Origin: Leguminivora glycinivorella
Taxonomy: Eukaryota > Arthropoda > Insecta > Lepidoptera > Tortricidae
Direction of reading: 5' to 3'
NCBI RefSeq assembly: GCF_023078275.1
Contig: NC_062990.1
Span: 13,965,549 to 14,029,548, forward strand
Length of the DNA stretch: 64,000 bases
The notes under the pieces are model-generated. The model was not told the origin of the DNA. It searched no databases and saw only the letters and a list, made by a program, of their open reading frames with translations. How positions within the stretch are numbered: position 1 is the first letter of the stretch; the number at the start of each line of letters is the position of its first letter. Of the stretch, positions 9,412 to 19,341 are shown piece after piece. The translations under genes were made by a program, and so were the position numbers.

Positions 9412-9945
9412 TGAAAAAAAATGAAAAATGAAATATTTATTTTTCAAGTAGGCATATTACAATGCGCATATGAACGTCAAATAAAGCTATGCCGGCTCTA
9501 ACCCTACGCCTCAGCCTCGATAAGATTTCAGTCCCCCCTCAGTTGGGGGGATATCCACTATGGGACCGGCAAGAAACTCGGCGGGCAACTTCTTTTAAAA
9601 ACATTACATCTTATAATTAACATGCATTAAATAACAAGATACAATTTAACATGCAAAAGCATTCATCAAAGAATATGAACAGACTATTTACTCTATGTAA
9701 ATTAATTTCAATAAATTATATTATTGCTTAATAATACGTCATTCTTCTTCAGAGAAAACATATCAAATTGTCACATTAAGAAAACAACATAAAATATGAA
9801 TGTCAATGTCATTAAATATGTAATTTAAACAACATAAAATATAAAATATTTGATGTGCTTTCTTATCTGAACTGTGTCCTCTACACAAAATACAATTATT
9901 TTAATTGCTATTCGTTCTTTGTAGTTTCTGGTTCGGGCCATGCAT
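9412..9945 (-). mobile_element. LINE-B 5'-truncated copy
   Basis: From 'gaaaaatgaaatatttattt' through the 3' UTR to 'agtttctggttcgggccatgcatg', the last codons of the LINE-B ORF, it parallels 13950-14480. Only about 10 codons of coding sequence remain. Confidence 0.8.
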
Positions 9946-10315
9946 GTTACTCACAGTACTCTTTCTTATACTGTGATTTTATCACAAATATTGTAACCAC
10001 GTTTTTTATATCACCGGTAAAATCATAGCACACCGAAACGAGTGCTTTGTCGCGATGCGTCACTGAGACTTGACTAATGGCGGCCCCAACCGCGGCGTGC
10101 GGGAAGGTGACACTCAACGCGGGACGCTCATTAGCTGTCCGCTGTCATTTGAATTTGAAAGAAATGCTTAACTGTGATCCGATTCCCCTCGGTTGACCCT
10201 AATTTTGTTTGTCGATTTTTCATTCCAAAAAAAAATCCATTTTCCAACACCTTGACCATAAATGCGCGGTTAGACATTTTATGAGTGGCTTGGCTCGATA
10301 TTTCTGAAAGCTACT
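9946..10315. other. Unassigned, locally GC-rich
   Basis: 10060-10140 is unusually GC-rich for this window (ggcggccccaaccgcggcgt). No frame or repeat match is visible. It might be unique host DNA. Confidence 0.4.
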
Positions 10316-10455
10316 GTACAATCAAGTGCCAAAATACGTATCGAAATAATCGTCTCATAAACATGGTACTACGCTCTTATTACACCGTACTAAGATGCTA
10401 TAGGACATATTTTTGAATAAAATGTGTACACCCATATTTTTACACTTGACTGTAC
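10316..10455. mobile_element. MITE, GTACAGTCAAGTG termini
   Basis: GTACAATCAAGTG and CACTTGACTGTAC bound 140 bp with 'aaaatacgtatcga' and 'ctataggacatatttttga'. A second copy, split by an insert, is at 56401-56965. Confidence 0.75.
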
Positions 10456-10470
10456 TTACTTACGCACTAG

Positions 10471-10700
10471 TCTAAATATATAAAAGAAGAAACTGACTGA
10501 CTGATTGATATCAACGCACAGCCGAAACCGGTGGTCCTAGAGATTCCAAATTTGGCACATAGGTTCCTCATAAGGTGTAGAGGAGCACTAAATAAGGATT
10601 TTTCAAAATTCCCCTCCTAAGGGGGTGAAATGGGGGTTCAAACCTCAACGTTTGAATAAGATTACTTTTAGTACGTGGGCGAATCCGTAGGAAAAGCTAG
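10471..10700 (+). mobile_element. Second-family non-autonomous Helitron
   Basis: It starts TCTAAATATATAAAAGAAG and ends GGAAAAGCTAG before T, consistent with Helitron termini. The inside reads 'gatatcaacgcacagccgaa...cctagagattccaaatttgg...gggggtgaaatgggggttca'. The preceding base is G rather than the usual A. No protein. Confidence 0.7.
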
Positions 10701-10879
10701 TATGAGATAAAAGTCAGCAGTAATGTAAGGGCTAGTACAGAAGTGTACATGTAGATATTCATTAGACAGCACTTACTATTGTGAGCGTTACTGCCTCTGT
10801 ACTCAAATACTCATTAGGGTGTGGCCCAAGGCATACGCGAACAGCGGATTTCTATTATAATGGCACCGCATCACCGCAC

Positions 10880-11099
10880 CACAGTATAATAAAGAGTACT
10901 GTCGTACAGTATAGCCACTCCCGCTCCCCGCTGAAAGTGCCGTCCACCTGCTCTTGGTTACCTAACAATTACCGCCTGTCAAAAACGCGAACAGTCGACC
11001 TGTTATATCTCACTCATACAAGCATGGTACGCGTTCACTTACACGAGCTTCGAATGTGTGCTAGGAACGCGCCTGTTTCATATATTTGATCGCCAGTGT
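10880..11099 (+). mobile_element. CACAGTATA-family MITE
   Basis: A full-length 220-bp copy, same order as 2135-2352, ending GATCGCCAGTGT. Confidence 0.78.
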
Positions 11100-11220
11100 G
11101 TGTCCAAGACTAAACTTATAAAATAAGAATACAATATAATACATTTTTTATTTTTATTTATTTTTATAATACATTTATTTTCCAAATCTGCATTACATAA
11201 AGCCTAAGTTAATAATAGAA

Positions 11221-11977
11221 AAATTAATAGTTTAAAAAACACTATAAAACACGCTTTTATAAATGCACGTAAAAGCCAAAAATAAATTATGGATCGTTCA
11301 ACTTGTCTCTATTTGTGAGCTGAAGTTTAAAAACTATGTGCTTTTAATTATAATATTTGATTGTAAAAGCGTGGGGCGCTGGAACAGGAAAGACTTTTTG
11401 TATAACTTGCTGATAAATCAAATCATGCTATGTTACGGGAAGGAGGTTACACAGATTGACGCGCTAACTGGAGTTGCAGCATGACTAATAGATTCTACAT
11501 TAAACAGTCAAATCAATTAAAAGTCAGTGTTCAAAGTAGGTACCATCAGTTTGTCGAACTCAGACAAAATATGCGCTAGTAGCGAGGAGAGTCGACAGTC
11601 ACCGACACTTAGAACGCCGCTTTTATCCGGTAATCAAAGTACAAAAGGGGAAAGTGTCTACAGTGACAGGATGCAGAATTCTTGTTCGTGGACGAGATAT
11701 CTTTGGTTCTCTTTGGTAACCCTTAGGCGGCATATGTAAACGTTATGTTCTTATGCAACTTCATTCGCCAGGAAGTTCGGATTAGTATTTGTTTACAAGA
11801 AAGTCTTTCCTGTTCCAGCGCCCCACGCTTTTACAATCAAATATTATAATTAAAAGCACATAGTTTTTAAACTTCAGCTCACAAATAGAGACAACTTGAA
11901 CGATCCATAATTTATTTTTGGCTTTTACGTGCATTTATAAAAGCGTGTTTTATAGTGTTTTTTAAACTATTAATTTA
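11221..11977. mobile_element. Fold-back element with ~176-bp arms
   Basis: 11221-11396 and 11800-11977 are near-perfect inverted copies ('attaatagtttaaaaaacac', 'gcgtggggcgctggaacagg'). The 400-bp spacer has no recognisable coding. A short fragment of the same arm may recur near 12715 (aataaaagcgtgtta). Short AT-rich LINE-like tails flank both sides. Confidence 0.8.
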
Positions 11978-12303
11978 TTTTATACTTTTACATAAATTTA
12001 TTTCAAGTAGGCGGATTTTACATGCCATTTGTGGCTTAACGTGTACTTATTGCTAATTGCTACTTAATAATAACTAGCGGCTACCTTCTTATTACGGTAT
12101 TATCATAAAAATGTTTATACCTAGTAAGTTATCCGTAAAAGATAGACAATATAGACATCGCGGACTTTTTGAAGACATTAGAGAGACATACTTTCGCCAT
12201 ACATTGTTTTGAAGCTCTCAGCTAGTGGGATTTTGTTTGACTCGATTAGAAAATATTGTCACATTTCAACTAATTCAAACAAAATTTAAGTATCTCTTTT
12301 TTG

Positions 12304-12632
12304 CCGAGCCCCCATTTATTTGCTCTTAAGGGTCACAGGAAAACCATTACCCAACTTATTTTAAATACAACGTTGATCTTTCTTTTATGCGGGGGGCTTC
12401 GCCCCCCGAGCCCCCCTTTTCGTTACTCTTAAGGGTCACAAGAAAACCCTAAACCAACTTATTTTAAATACAACGTTGATCTTTCTTTCATGCGGGGGCT
12501 TCGCCCCCGAGCCCCCTTTGTTTGCTCTTGAAGGTCACAAGAAAACGCTAACCCAACTTATTTTAAATACAACGTTGATCTTTCTTTTATGCGGGGGGCT
12601 TCGCCCCCAGAGCCCCCCTTTGTTTGCTCTTT
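12304..12632. repeat. Minisatellite, ~100-bp units with GC hairpins
   Basis: Three full units and one partial each contain 'gggtcacaagaaaac', 'cttattttaaatacaacgtt' and a strong hairpin GGGGGGCTTCGCCCCC. Hairpins are near 12391-12408, 12493-12509 and 12591-12608, so the period is about 101 bp. The units differ by a few substitutions. Confidence 0.85.
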
Positions 12633-13297
12633 TTCATTACGCTACGACTCCTGGAAGATGGTTAAATTAGCTTCCTTAGATTCCATTACATACATAGTTA
12701 CATACACGACGACCTAATAAAAGCGTGTTAAAAACAAACAATAGAAATATACAAGAGCTTCTTAGAACAAACAGTAGCCCTCACACTAGGTCTAGCCTGT
12801 ATCGTGAGGACTGGAGCTTGATCCTACGATTTACCAATTAAGTGCGGAGAATACAGGTCTGATAATTTTACAGGCACTACAGGCAGTTTTATAACAATAT
12901 TTAGCACATATACTTACCCTGCTTAAACAGATTACTAAAGTTTTATATACAAAATTATTAAAACCAACATAAGTTATCTGTAGCTAAGCTATATATATTT
13001 GCTCTGTTTGTGTGTGCGAGAGAGTGTGTGTGTGTGTGTGTGTAATAACATTAAACTAGCACAAAAAATATAAATATGAATTAAAACAATAACATTAAAA
13101 CTAAAGTTAAACCTATAAATAAAACTGTAATAATTGACATAAGTATTTTTGAATTTTTTATCATGCATAAAAGTCAGCGAACGATGATATTGAGCTATAC
13201 ATCAAAAGTGGGTACATTCACTGTATTTGGTGGTACTTGAGGCTAAATTATTTCAACTTCTGATTAGCAGAAACGTCTGCAATCGATACCGTTAGGC
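12633..13297. other. Unassigned; (GT)n microsatellite at 13014-13043
   Basis: A GA/GT dinucleotide run (about 13 GT units) lies at 13014-13043. Otherwise it is AT-rich without a recognisable feature. Confidence 0.55.
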
Positions 13298-13497
13298 TTA
13301 GAATAAATTTAAAAGTGGAAAATGTCGTAATGTCGTAGATGTCGCTACGGGTCCCATTGACCTTAGTAGTGGAAAATTTCGCTGGCTTGGTTGAAGTCTT
13401 GGTGGCTCAGTTGGCAGAGCGCTGGAGTATCGATCCAGAGGCCGTGAGTTCAAGTCTCACCCAAGGCAGACATTTTCTACTTTTAAATTTATTCTAA
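13298..13497. mobile_element. Inverted-repeat element carrying a tRNA-like gene
   Basis: A 29-bp terminal inverted repeat begins TTAGAATAAATTTAAAAGT at 13298-13326 and its complement is at 13469-13497, with one mismatch. The 200-bp unit contains a 73-nt cloverleaf ending flush against the right terminal repeat. Target duplication is uncertain (possibly TTA or TA included in the ends). Confidence 0.75.
13396..13468 (+). tRNA. tRNA-like cloverleaf, anticodon-position ATC
   Basis: Arms that pair: acceptor GTCTTGG with CCAAGGC (one G-T pair), D stem GCTC/GAGC with loop AGTTGGCA, anticodon stem CTGGA/TCCAG with loop GTATCGA (U33 present, anticodon ATC, which would read GAT/Asp), 5-base variable region, T stem GTGAG/CTCAC with loop TTCAAGT, discriminator A. 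The A box matches well (TGGCTCAGTTGG); the B box is off consensus (AGTTCAAGTCT). ATC is not the normal Asp anticodon, and the sequence sits inside a mobile element. It is therefore more likely a captured or decayed tRNA than a working gene. Confidence 0.45.
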
Positions 13498-13930
13498 ATT
13501 ATTTCAGTTCATTGAAAGCCGCATCAGCCAACAGATACAATGTTGGTTGAATGACAGTAAGCACAGATTTCGTGGTGCTCGGTCTACTGTCTTCAATCAC
13601 TTGTTGTATTGTTATAAAATTATGCACCTTTGTTTTTTTTGTAATTTACCTCTAGATGTAATTTACTAGTCGTATTACAACTGGAATTTTACTGCGTGAT
13701 TTGCTACGCAAAGCATATATCACTGAATAGAGGGGGGGACAAATAAAGGGGGGGCGATCTTTGTTTCAACAATTTCCATTTCCAACGATTTTCTAATCTT
13801 GCGGGAAATTAAAAAAAGAATCGCTACCTCTCATGACTTGAAGACAAACGCATCAAGTCGATTACGCAAAGCCGCCAGGTATTATAGTCGGTCCATTTGC
13901 CGAGTATTATACTCTAATCAGCAGATACTG
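13498..13930. other. Unassigned stretch
   Basis: Contains G-rich runs at 13731-13756 (aggggggg, aaagggggggcg) and no recognisable frame or repeat boundary. Confidence 0.45.
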
Positions 13931-13931
13931 T

Positions 13932-15535
13932 AAAATGAAATGAAATGAAATGAAATGAAATATTTATTTTCAAGTAGGCATATTACAATGCGCATATGAA
14001 CGTCAAATAAAGCTACGCCGGCTCTAACCCTACGCCTCAGCCTCGAGAAGATTTCAGTCCCCCCTCAGTTGGGAGGGGGGTATCCACTATGGGACCGGCA
14101 AGAAACTCGGCGGGCAACTTCTTTTCAAAACATTACATCTTATAATTAACATGCATTAAATAACAACATACAATTTAACATGCAAAAGTATTCATCAAAG
14201 AATATGAACAGACTAGGTACTCTATGGAAATCAATTTCAATAAATTATATTATTGCTTAATAATACGTCGTTCTTCTTCAGAGAAAACATATCAAATTGT
14301 CATAGAAGAAAAAGATAATATGAATCTCAATATCATTAAATATGTAATTTACCTACACAACATAAAATATAAAATATTTGATGTGCTTTCTTATCTGAAC
14401 TGTGTCCTCTATACATAATACAATTATTTTAATTGCTATTCGTTTTTTGTAGTTTCTGGTTCGGGCCATGCATGTTTGTCTGTCAAATAGTCCTCGACTC
14501 TGTAATAAGCCTTTAACATCAATGATTTTTTTAAGTAGTTCTTAAGAGCTGGGAGGGGTAATCTCAAAGCAGTGTCAGGTAACTTATTATAAAAATGAAT
14601 GCATTGCCCAACAAATGACTTCTGTACTTTACGGACACGAAACTTCTTTATGGCAAGCTTATTTTTGTTTCTAGTGTTATAATTATGGATATCAGAATTC
14701 TTAGTGAAACAGTCTAAATTCTTAACAACATAAATTATACTATCATAAATGTATTGGGAAGCTACAGTTAAGATATTAATTTCTTTGAAGAGTTCTCTTA
14801 CTGATTCACGTGTTCCTAAGTTGTAAATAGAACGAATGGCTCTCTTTTGTAATACAAAGATAGTCTGTATGTCAGCTGCTTTGCCCCAAACCAGAATACC
14901 GTATGACATTACACTGTGAAAATAACTATGATACACTAGGCGAGCTGTCTCAACATTAGTCAGTTGCCTGATTCTCCTAACGGCGTATGCGGCTGAACTT
15001 AATTTGCTTGCTAGTTTCTTTATATGAGGACTCCATTGTAGATTTTTGTCCAATGTTAAACCAAGAAACAGTGTTGTATCTACCATCTCTAAGCATTCAT
15101 CATTCAAAAGTATTTTTGTATCGATTGGTTTAACATTCGGCAGAGAAAATCGAATACATTTGGTTTTCTTAGAATTAAGAAGTAAATTGTTGACAGTAAA
15201 CCACTGCAGTACATCAGCTAACGTGCTATTAATTACATTGTAATCCGTAGATTTTCGGTCAACATTAAAAAGCAGTGATGTATCATCAGCAAAAAGTACT
15301 ATTTCACAAAAGTTTTTCACTATACATGGCAAATCATTTATATAAACCAAAAACAGGAATGGACCTAAAATTGAGCCTTGTGGCACTCCTAATTGGACTA
15401 CAGTCCCGCTAGAGCGAGTTTTGTTAACAACTACTGTTTGTGTTCTATTGCTAAGGTAAGAAGACATAAAGTTTAGGGCATTTATAGACAAACCATAGTG
15501 TTCTAATTTCAAAAGAGGGGGGAAAAGGGGGGGAT
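13932..15535 (-). mobile_element. LINE-B, 5'-truncated non-LTR retrotransposon
   Basis: The element is read on the minus strand. It starts abruptly inside the RT domain, runs through the RT C-terminus and a 490-bp 3' UTR and ends in (ATTTC)n (13934-13960 on +). Short copies of this 3' UTR are at 8.3, 9.4 and 61.1 kb, always in the same orientation. The 5' break lies at a G-rich tract (15514-15532). Confidence 0.88.
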
Positions 15536-15548
15536 TGTATGTGAACAT
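14436..15548 (-). pseudogene. LINE-B reverse transcriptase C-terminal half
   Basis: 370 codons are open to the stop at 14436-14438. Visible RT motifs: 'SSYLSNRTQ', 'GVPQGSILGPFLFLVYINDLP', the catalytic FADD near residues 86-89 followed by TSLLF, then the thumb and a C-terminal region with 'SYGILVWGKAADIQTIFVLQ', 'YNTRNKNKLA' and 'FYNKLP'. The paralogous ORF2 at 41-44 kb shows the same blocks in the same order. The annotated first residues come from sequence beyond the LINE 5' break. Endonuclease, fingers and the first palm aspartate are missing, so it is dead, yet the frame is intact, implying recent insertion. CR1/Jockey-grade placement is inference. Confidence 0.88.
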
Positions 15549-15601
15549 CTTCAGTGGGCCTGGTTAACGTCACAATCGCTTACCGTCACACTACAATATC
15601 T

Positions 15602-15950
15602 TTTTCCCCTCACTAGCTCTGAAACACGTGTTTTGTCCTTTAATACCAGCGGGTAAAAACGCATTTTATCCACTAGTGGGTAAAGTAATTTGACCTTGAA
15701 TATAGTCAAATTAACTACTTTAAAATTGATAAAAGCAGGTGAATCTAAGTAATAAAGATGATTTACTACCTGTGGAACTACTGGAAGCAGTGATAAACGC
15801 ATTTTTTGCGTTGTAGTTTCCTCGCTATAGTGAGGGGAAAAGTTTTGTGTTACACTCGGGTGCAAATGTATTTTACTTCTCGTGTGTTAAAAAACTCGCA
15901 AGTTCAGGATTCTATTCTCGAACCACTCGCTTCGCTCGTGAATAACTATT
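15602..15950 (+). mobile_element. CCCCTCACTAGCTCGG-family MITE, partial
   Basis: Runs from 'cccctcactagctctgaaac' via 'ttaataccagcgggtaaaaa' and 'cctcgctatagtgaggggaa' to 'gaaccactcgcttcgctcgt', then an abrupt 'gaataactattca'. CCCCTCAC and GTGAGGGG form an internal inverted repeat. Other copies: 18.6, 56.4 (inverted) and 57.1 kb. Confidence 0.72.
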
Positions 15951-17176
15951 CATCACACCCGCTCGTAAACGTTGTTATTACATGAATGCATTTACCGCCC
16001 TAGGGCGGTAAAGTGAATACCTGGGTGGGACCTGACCTTCCAAGACCTGTCAAAAATTACAAGATTAGTTTATATTGCGTCTCGCTCTCGCTGTTCTGAA
16101 AAATAGTATTTTCTTCTTCTAGTAACCGTTTGGTGGCGCTGTTCTTTTTCTCCATACAATATCATTTTCCGTGTTAACGCTATCGAGTTAAGAGCTAATT
16201 CCAAAACGTACTAAACTCATGGTATACGAACAGTTTTGAGTCATTGTAAACCGTATACTAACGGAATAAAGTTTATCATGAATGGAATTTCAAATATTTG
16301 CATGTGATAATGATATACCATAGATAGAAACATATATAGACCGAAGGTAAGCGGGATCTAAACAACTTTTGTCTTAAATTATGTCATCCTGTACACTCTT
16401 ATAAAGTATACTATATGCCAAAAGAGAGATACATAGCTACTCTATTCGACCTTCAATCAGTACTGTGGTACATCTTTTCATTCCAACTTTGAAAATGATA
16501 TGAATAACTTCTCGACACGTGGAAAACTAAGAACGCATCTCGCTGGTTTTTGCCCAGAACGTGGAGTGGGGTGGCAACGCGCATGTGACACAGTTTGAGT
16601 TGGCTACGGTGACCGCTTTATATCAGGCGGGCCGTATGCTTGTTTGCCACCGACGTAGTATAAAAAAACGTGCAATTTGTGGATTGAGCTAATTCTGAGG
16701 TCTTCTATGACATGGAGTTCTTCAAGAAGTAGGTATTTAGAGTTCTCAAAGGTCGGCAATGCATACGTGGCTACCCTGATATTGCTTGTCTATGAGCAGC
16801 GATGACTGCTTCTCACAAGGCGGCTCTTCTGCTCTTCTGCTGCCTACATCATAAAAAAATATATTTGGTCAACAACTGGCTATCAGTCATATATTGTCGT
16901 ACAGGAAAAGTGGTGCCATAATGACGTCACATGCCGTCATCTAAGGGTCTCTGCAATCTATCTATATAAACGAGGTAATAGTTAATATTTAGTTTGTCGC
17001 ATAAATTCATTGTAGACGGGTGTAGTTTTATTTGAACTGACTGTGTGATAATGTTACATTTTACTGTGTTGGATTGTTTTAGACGTTATTAAGACAAAGG
17101 TAGGAAAATTTAAGTTAAAATTGATTAGGTAGGTATATGAAAATATTGGTTATTAAATAATTTAACCTAATTTAAC
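15951..17176. other. Unassigned stretch with a LINE 3' scrap
   Basis: 16558-16672 (+) 'ggtggcaacgcgcatgtgac...ggcgggccgtatgcttgttt' is the 3' end of the LINE family seen at 38.1 and 56.0 kb. At 16968-17100 'tctatataaacgaggtaata' resembles a TATA box region and 'gacaaag/gtaggaa' a splice donor. This could be an unassigned host 5' exon, but nothing else supports it. Confidence 0.4.
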
Positions 17177-17328
17177 CAATGAGTTTTTCTGAACTTATGT
17201 GCGAAATGTCATTTGATATTTGCCAGTCGCTTTTCGGTGAAGGAAAACATCGTGAGGAAACCGGACTAATAAGGCCTAGTTACCCTTCGGGTTGGAAGGT
17301 CAGATGGCATTCGCTTTCGTAAAACTTA
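17177..17328 (+). mobile_element. SINE body fragment
   Basis: Matches 8795-8955 ('accaatgagtttttctgaac' to 'tcgctttcgtaaaact'). It lacks the tRNA head and the GAT tail. Confidence 0.8.
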
Positions 17329-17329
17329 A

Positions 17330-17500
17330 ACTATGCAAACATGCATTTATCTGGTGTTAAGTTGTTAACAAGCCCTTTCCTTAATTTTCCACCTACAAAC
17401 ATGGAGTACATGCATGCTTGCATAATTTAAATAGCATAATTTTGCACAAAACCAGCGTGACTCAGGGGACCGTAACCATGGCAATAGTAGACAAGAAAAA
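17330..17500. repeat. Half copy of the CAGGGGACCGTAACCATGG hairpin element
   Basis: 'gcatgcttgcataatttaaa' and 'ccagcgtgactcaggggacc' match the right half of 33551-33760. The left arm is absent. Confidence 0.65.
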
Positions 17501-17686
17501 CTGGATTCACCCACTTTCAAAATAGAGATGCAAGTGACAATTTTAAGTGCAAGTTGCCATCTGTGCGTAAATTATCAGTTTGACGTCACGTTAAAAGTGG
17601 CTAAAAACTAGATAATGGTCGATTGTTTTTAAACTTATTATTTTAGCACAGTCTTTTTATACGATATAAATAAGAAAATGAAAATA

Positions 17687-17871
17687 CTAGCTTTTGCCCG
17701 CGGCTTCGCTCGCGTTAGAAAGAGACAAAAAGTAGCCTATGTCACTCTCCATCCCTTCAATTATCTCCACTTAAAACATCACGTCGATGATTCGTCGCTC
17801 CGTTTTGCCGTTAAATACGGACAAACAAACAGACACACACACTTTCCCATTTATTATTATATTAGTATGGA
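17687..17871 (-). mobile_element. Lep1-type Helitron
   Basis: In reverse it begins TCCATACTAATATAATAAT and ends CCGCGGGCAAAAGCTAG. Length 185 bp, complete. Confidence 0.85.
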
Positions 17872-17935
17872 TTTGGATATGGAGAATGGGTCTAATTTCC
17901 AGTAATCCGAATTTTCCACTAACCCGGCTCCTCCG

Positions 17936-18144
17936 ACACTGGCGATCAAATATATGGAGATCGTTCTAATTCTAAGCTCGTGTAGGTGAACGCGTACTAT
18001 GCTTGTATGAGTGACATATGACAGGTTGACTGTTCGCGTTTTTGACAGGCGGTAACTGTGAGGTAACCGAGAGGGGGTGGGCGACGCTTTCAGCGGGGAG
18101 CGGGAGTGGCCATACTGTACGATAGTACTCTTTATTATACTGTG
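17936..18144 (-). mobile_element. CACAGTATA-family MITE
   Basis: Complete reverse copy, 'acactggcgatcaaatatat' to 'ctttattatactgtg', followed by (GTA)n at 18146-18168, which seems to begin a LINE 3' tail (cactttattgtgtacaacag). Confidence 0.75.
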
Positions 18145-18395
18145 GTGTAGTAGTAGTAGTAGTAGTAATCACTTTATTGTGTACAACAGTTTATATACAA
18201 TTTGTAGGAATAGAGATAACCGTGTCAGCAACAGTGCCGGATTATCGAGATTGTAATATCCATACTAATATTATAAATGGCAAAGTGTGTGTGTCTGTTC
18301 GTTTGTCCGTCTTTCACGGCAAAACGGAGCGACGAATGACGTGGTTTTTAAGTGGAGATAGTTGAAGAGATGGAGAGTGACATATGCTACTTTTT

Positions 18396-18475
18396 AACCC
18401 CCGACGCAAAAACGACGGGGTGTTATAAGTTTGACGTGTCTGTCTGTCTGTCTATCTGTCTGTCTGTCTGTCCGT

Positions 18476-18515
<40 letters not shown>

Positions 18516-18990
18516 TTGTCTGTCTGTCTGCGCGTGTCTGTCTGTGGCATCGTAGCTCCCGAACGGATGAACCGATTTCAATTTTGTTTTACCCTCACTA
18601 GCTCGGAAACACGTGTTTTGTCCTTTAATACCAGCGGGTAAAAACGCATTTTATCAACTAGTGGGTAAAGTAATTTGACCGTGAATAAAGTCAAATGAAC
18701 TGCGAGAAGTAATAAAGATGTGTTCTGTGGAACTACTGGAAGCAGTGATAAACGCATTTTTTGCGTTGTAGTTTCCTCGCTATAGTGAGGGGAAAAGTTT
18801 TGTGTTACACTCGGGTGCAAATGTATTTTACTTCTCGTGTGTTATACAAATTTGCCCTCTTGTATAACAAATAACTATTTTTTTGTTTGAAAGCTGAGTT
18901 AGTCGGGAGTGTTCTTTGCAATGTTTCATGAAAATCGGTCCACTATGTCGTGGTCGGGGGATTTTTCAAAATTTTAATTTTGTGGTTAGG
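18396..18990 (+). repeat. CCCCCGACGCAAAAACGACG repeat, inside the Helitron
   Basis: Typical order: 'aacccccgacgcaaaaacga', 'gttataagtttgacgtgtct', a long (TGTC)n run at 18437-18545, 'gctcccgaacggatgaaccg', then after a second insert 'aaagctgagttagtcgggag', 'aaaatcggtccactatgtcg' and 'ttttaattttgtggtta'. Minus copies: 21.6, 22.2, 31.1, 31.5, 35.0, 57.8 and 62.2 kb. Confidence 0.82.
18590..18876 (+). mobile_element. CCCCTCACTAGCTCGG-family MITE, innermost layer
   Basis: It interrupts the 18.4-kb repeat between 'gatttcaattttgtttt' and 'tttttttgtttgaaag'. Compared with 57107-57540 it has an internal deletion ('cttctcgtgtgttatacaaa' joined to 'ttgccctcttgtataac'). Confidence 0.78.
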
Positions 18991-19035
18991 CTTTTGTCTC
19001 TTTCTAACGCGAGCGAAGCCGCGGGTAAAAGCTAG

Positions 19036-19341
19036 TACAGTATTATGTAAAACTTTATTAGAATCATTATTAAAATGTATAGTGTATCTTTTAGTATATT
19101 AAGTGGTACAGGATGTCCTAACTAGATAATGTTTTTTGCATAAGTAATAGTTAACTATTATATCAAACGGAAGTAGCTAATGAGGACAAAAAATGTACTG
19201 GCTCATACATATAGGAATATAATTATATACTTACATGTATATTATTTAAATAAAAAAAAAATCTCTGCAAAGAATATTGAATATTTATATTATCTTTATT
19301 TCTTTGAAGTCTTAGGCTAGGCTATTTATAACACGAATACA
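19036..19341. other. Unassigned AT-rich stretch
   Basis: No recognisable feature. Confidence 0.45.

Larger units (their letters stand above)
18259..19035 (+). mobile_element. Lep1-type Helitron split by nested inserts
   Basis: The 5' TCCATACTAATATTATAAA and 3' GCGGGTAAAAGCTAG are intact. The element is interrupted after 'catatgctacttttt' (18395) and resumes at 'cttttgtctctttct' (about 18991). Uninterrupted copies show these sequences joined. Confidence 0.85.

Noticed and set aside
13396..13468. Functional tRNA-Asp gene
   Set aside because: Anticodon ATC is not the usual Asp anticodon, the B box is off consensus and it lies between inverted repeats. Kept as tRNA-like with low confidence.
15551..15865. 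Open frame 'MHPSVTQNFSPHYSEE...' repeated at 18.6 and 56.6 kb
   Set aside because: The frame follows a MITE family; its copies differ by indels that break the frame, so it is not a conserved protein.
18352..18555. Cys/Leu/Ser/Val-rich open frame
   Set aside because: It is a translation of the (TGTC)n microsatellite.
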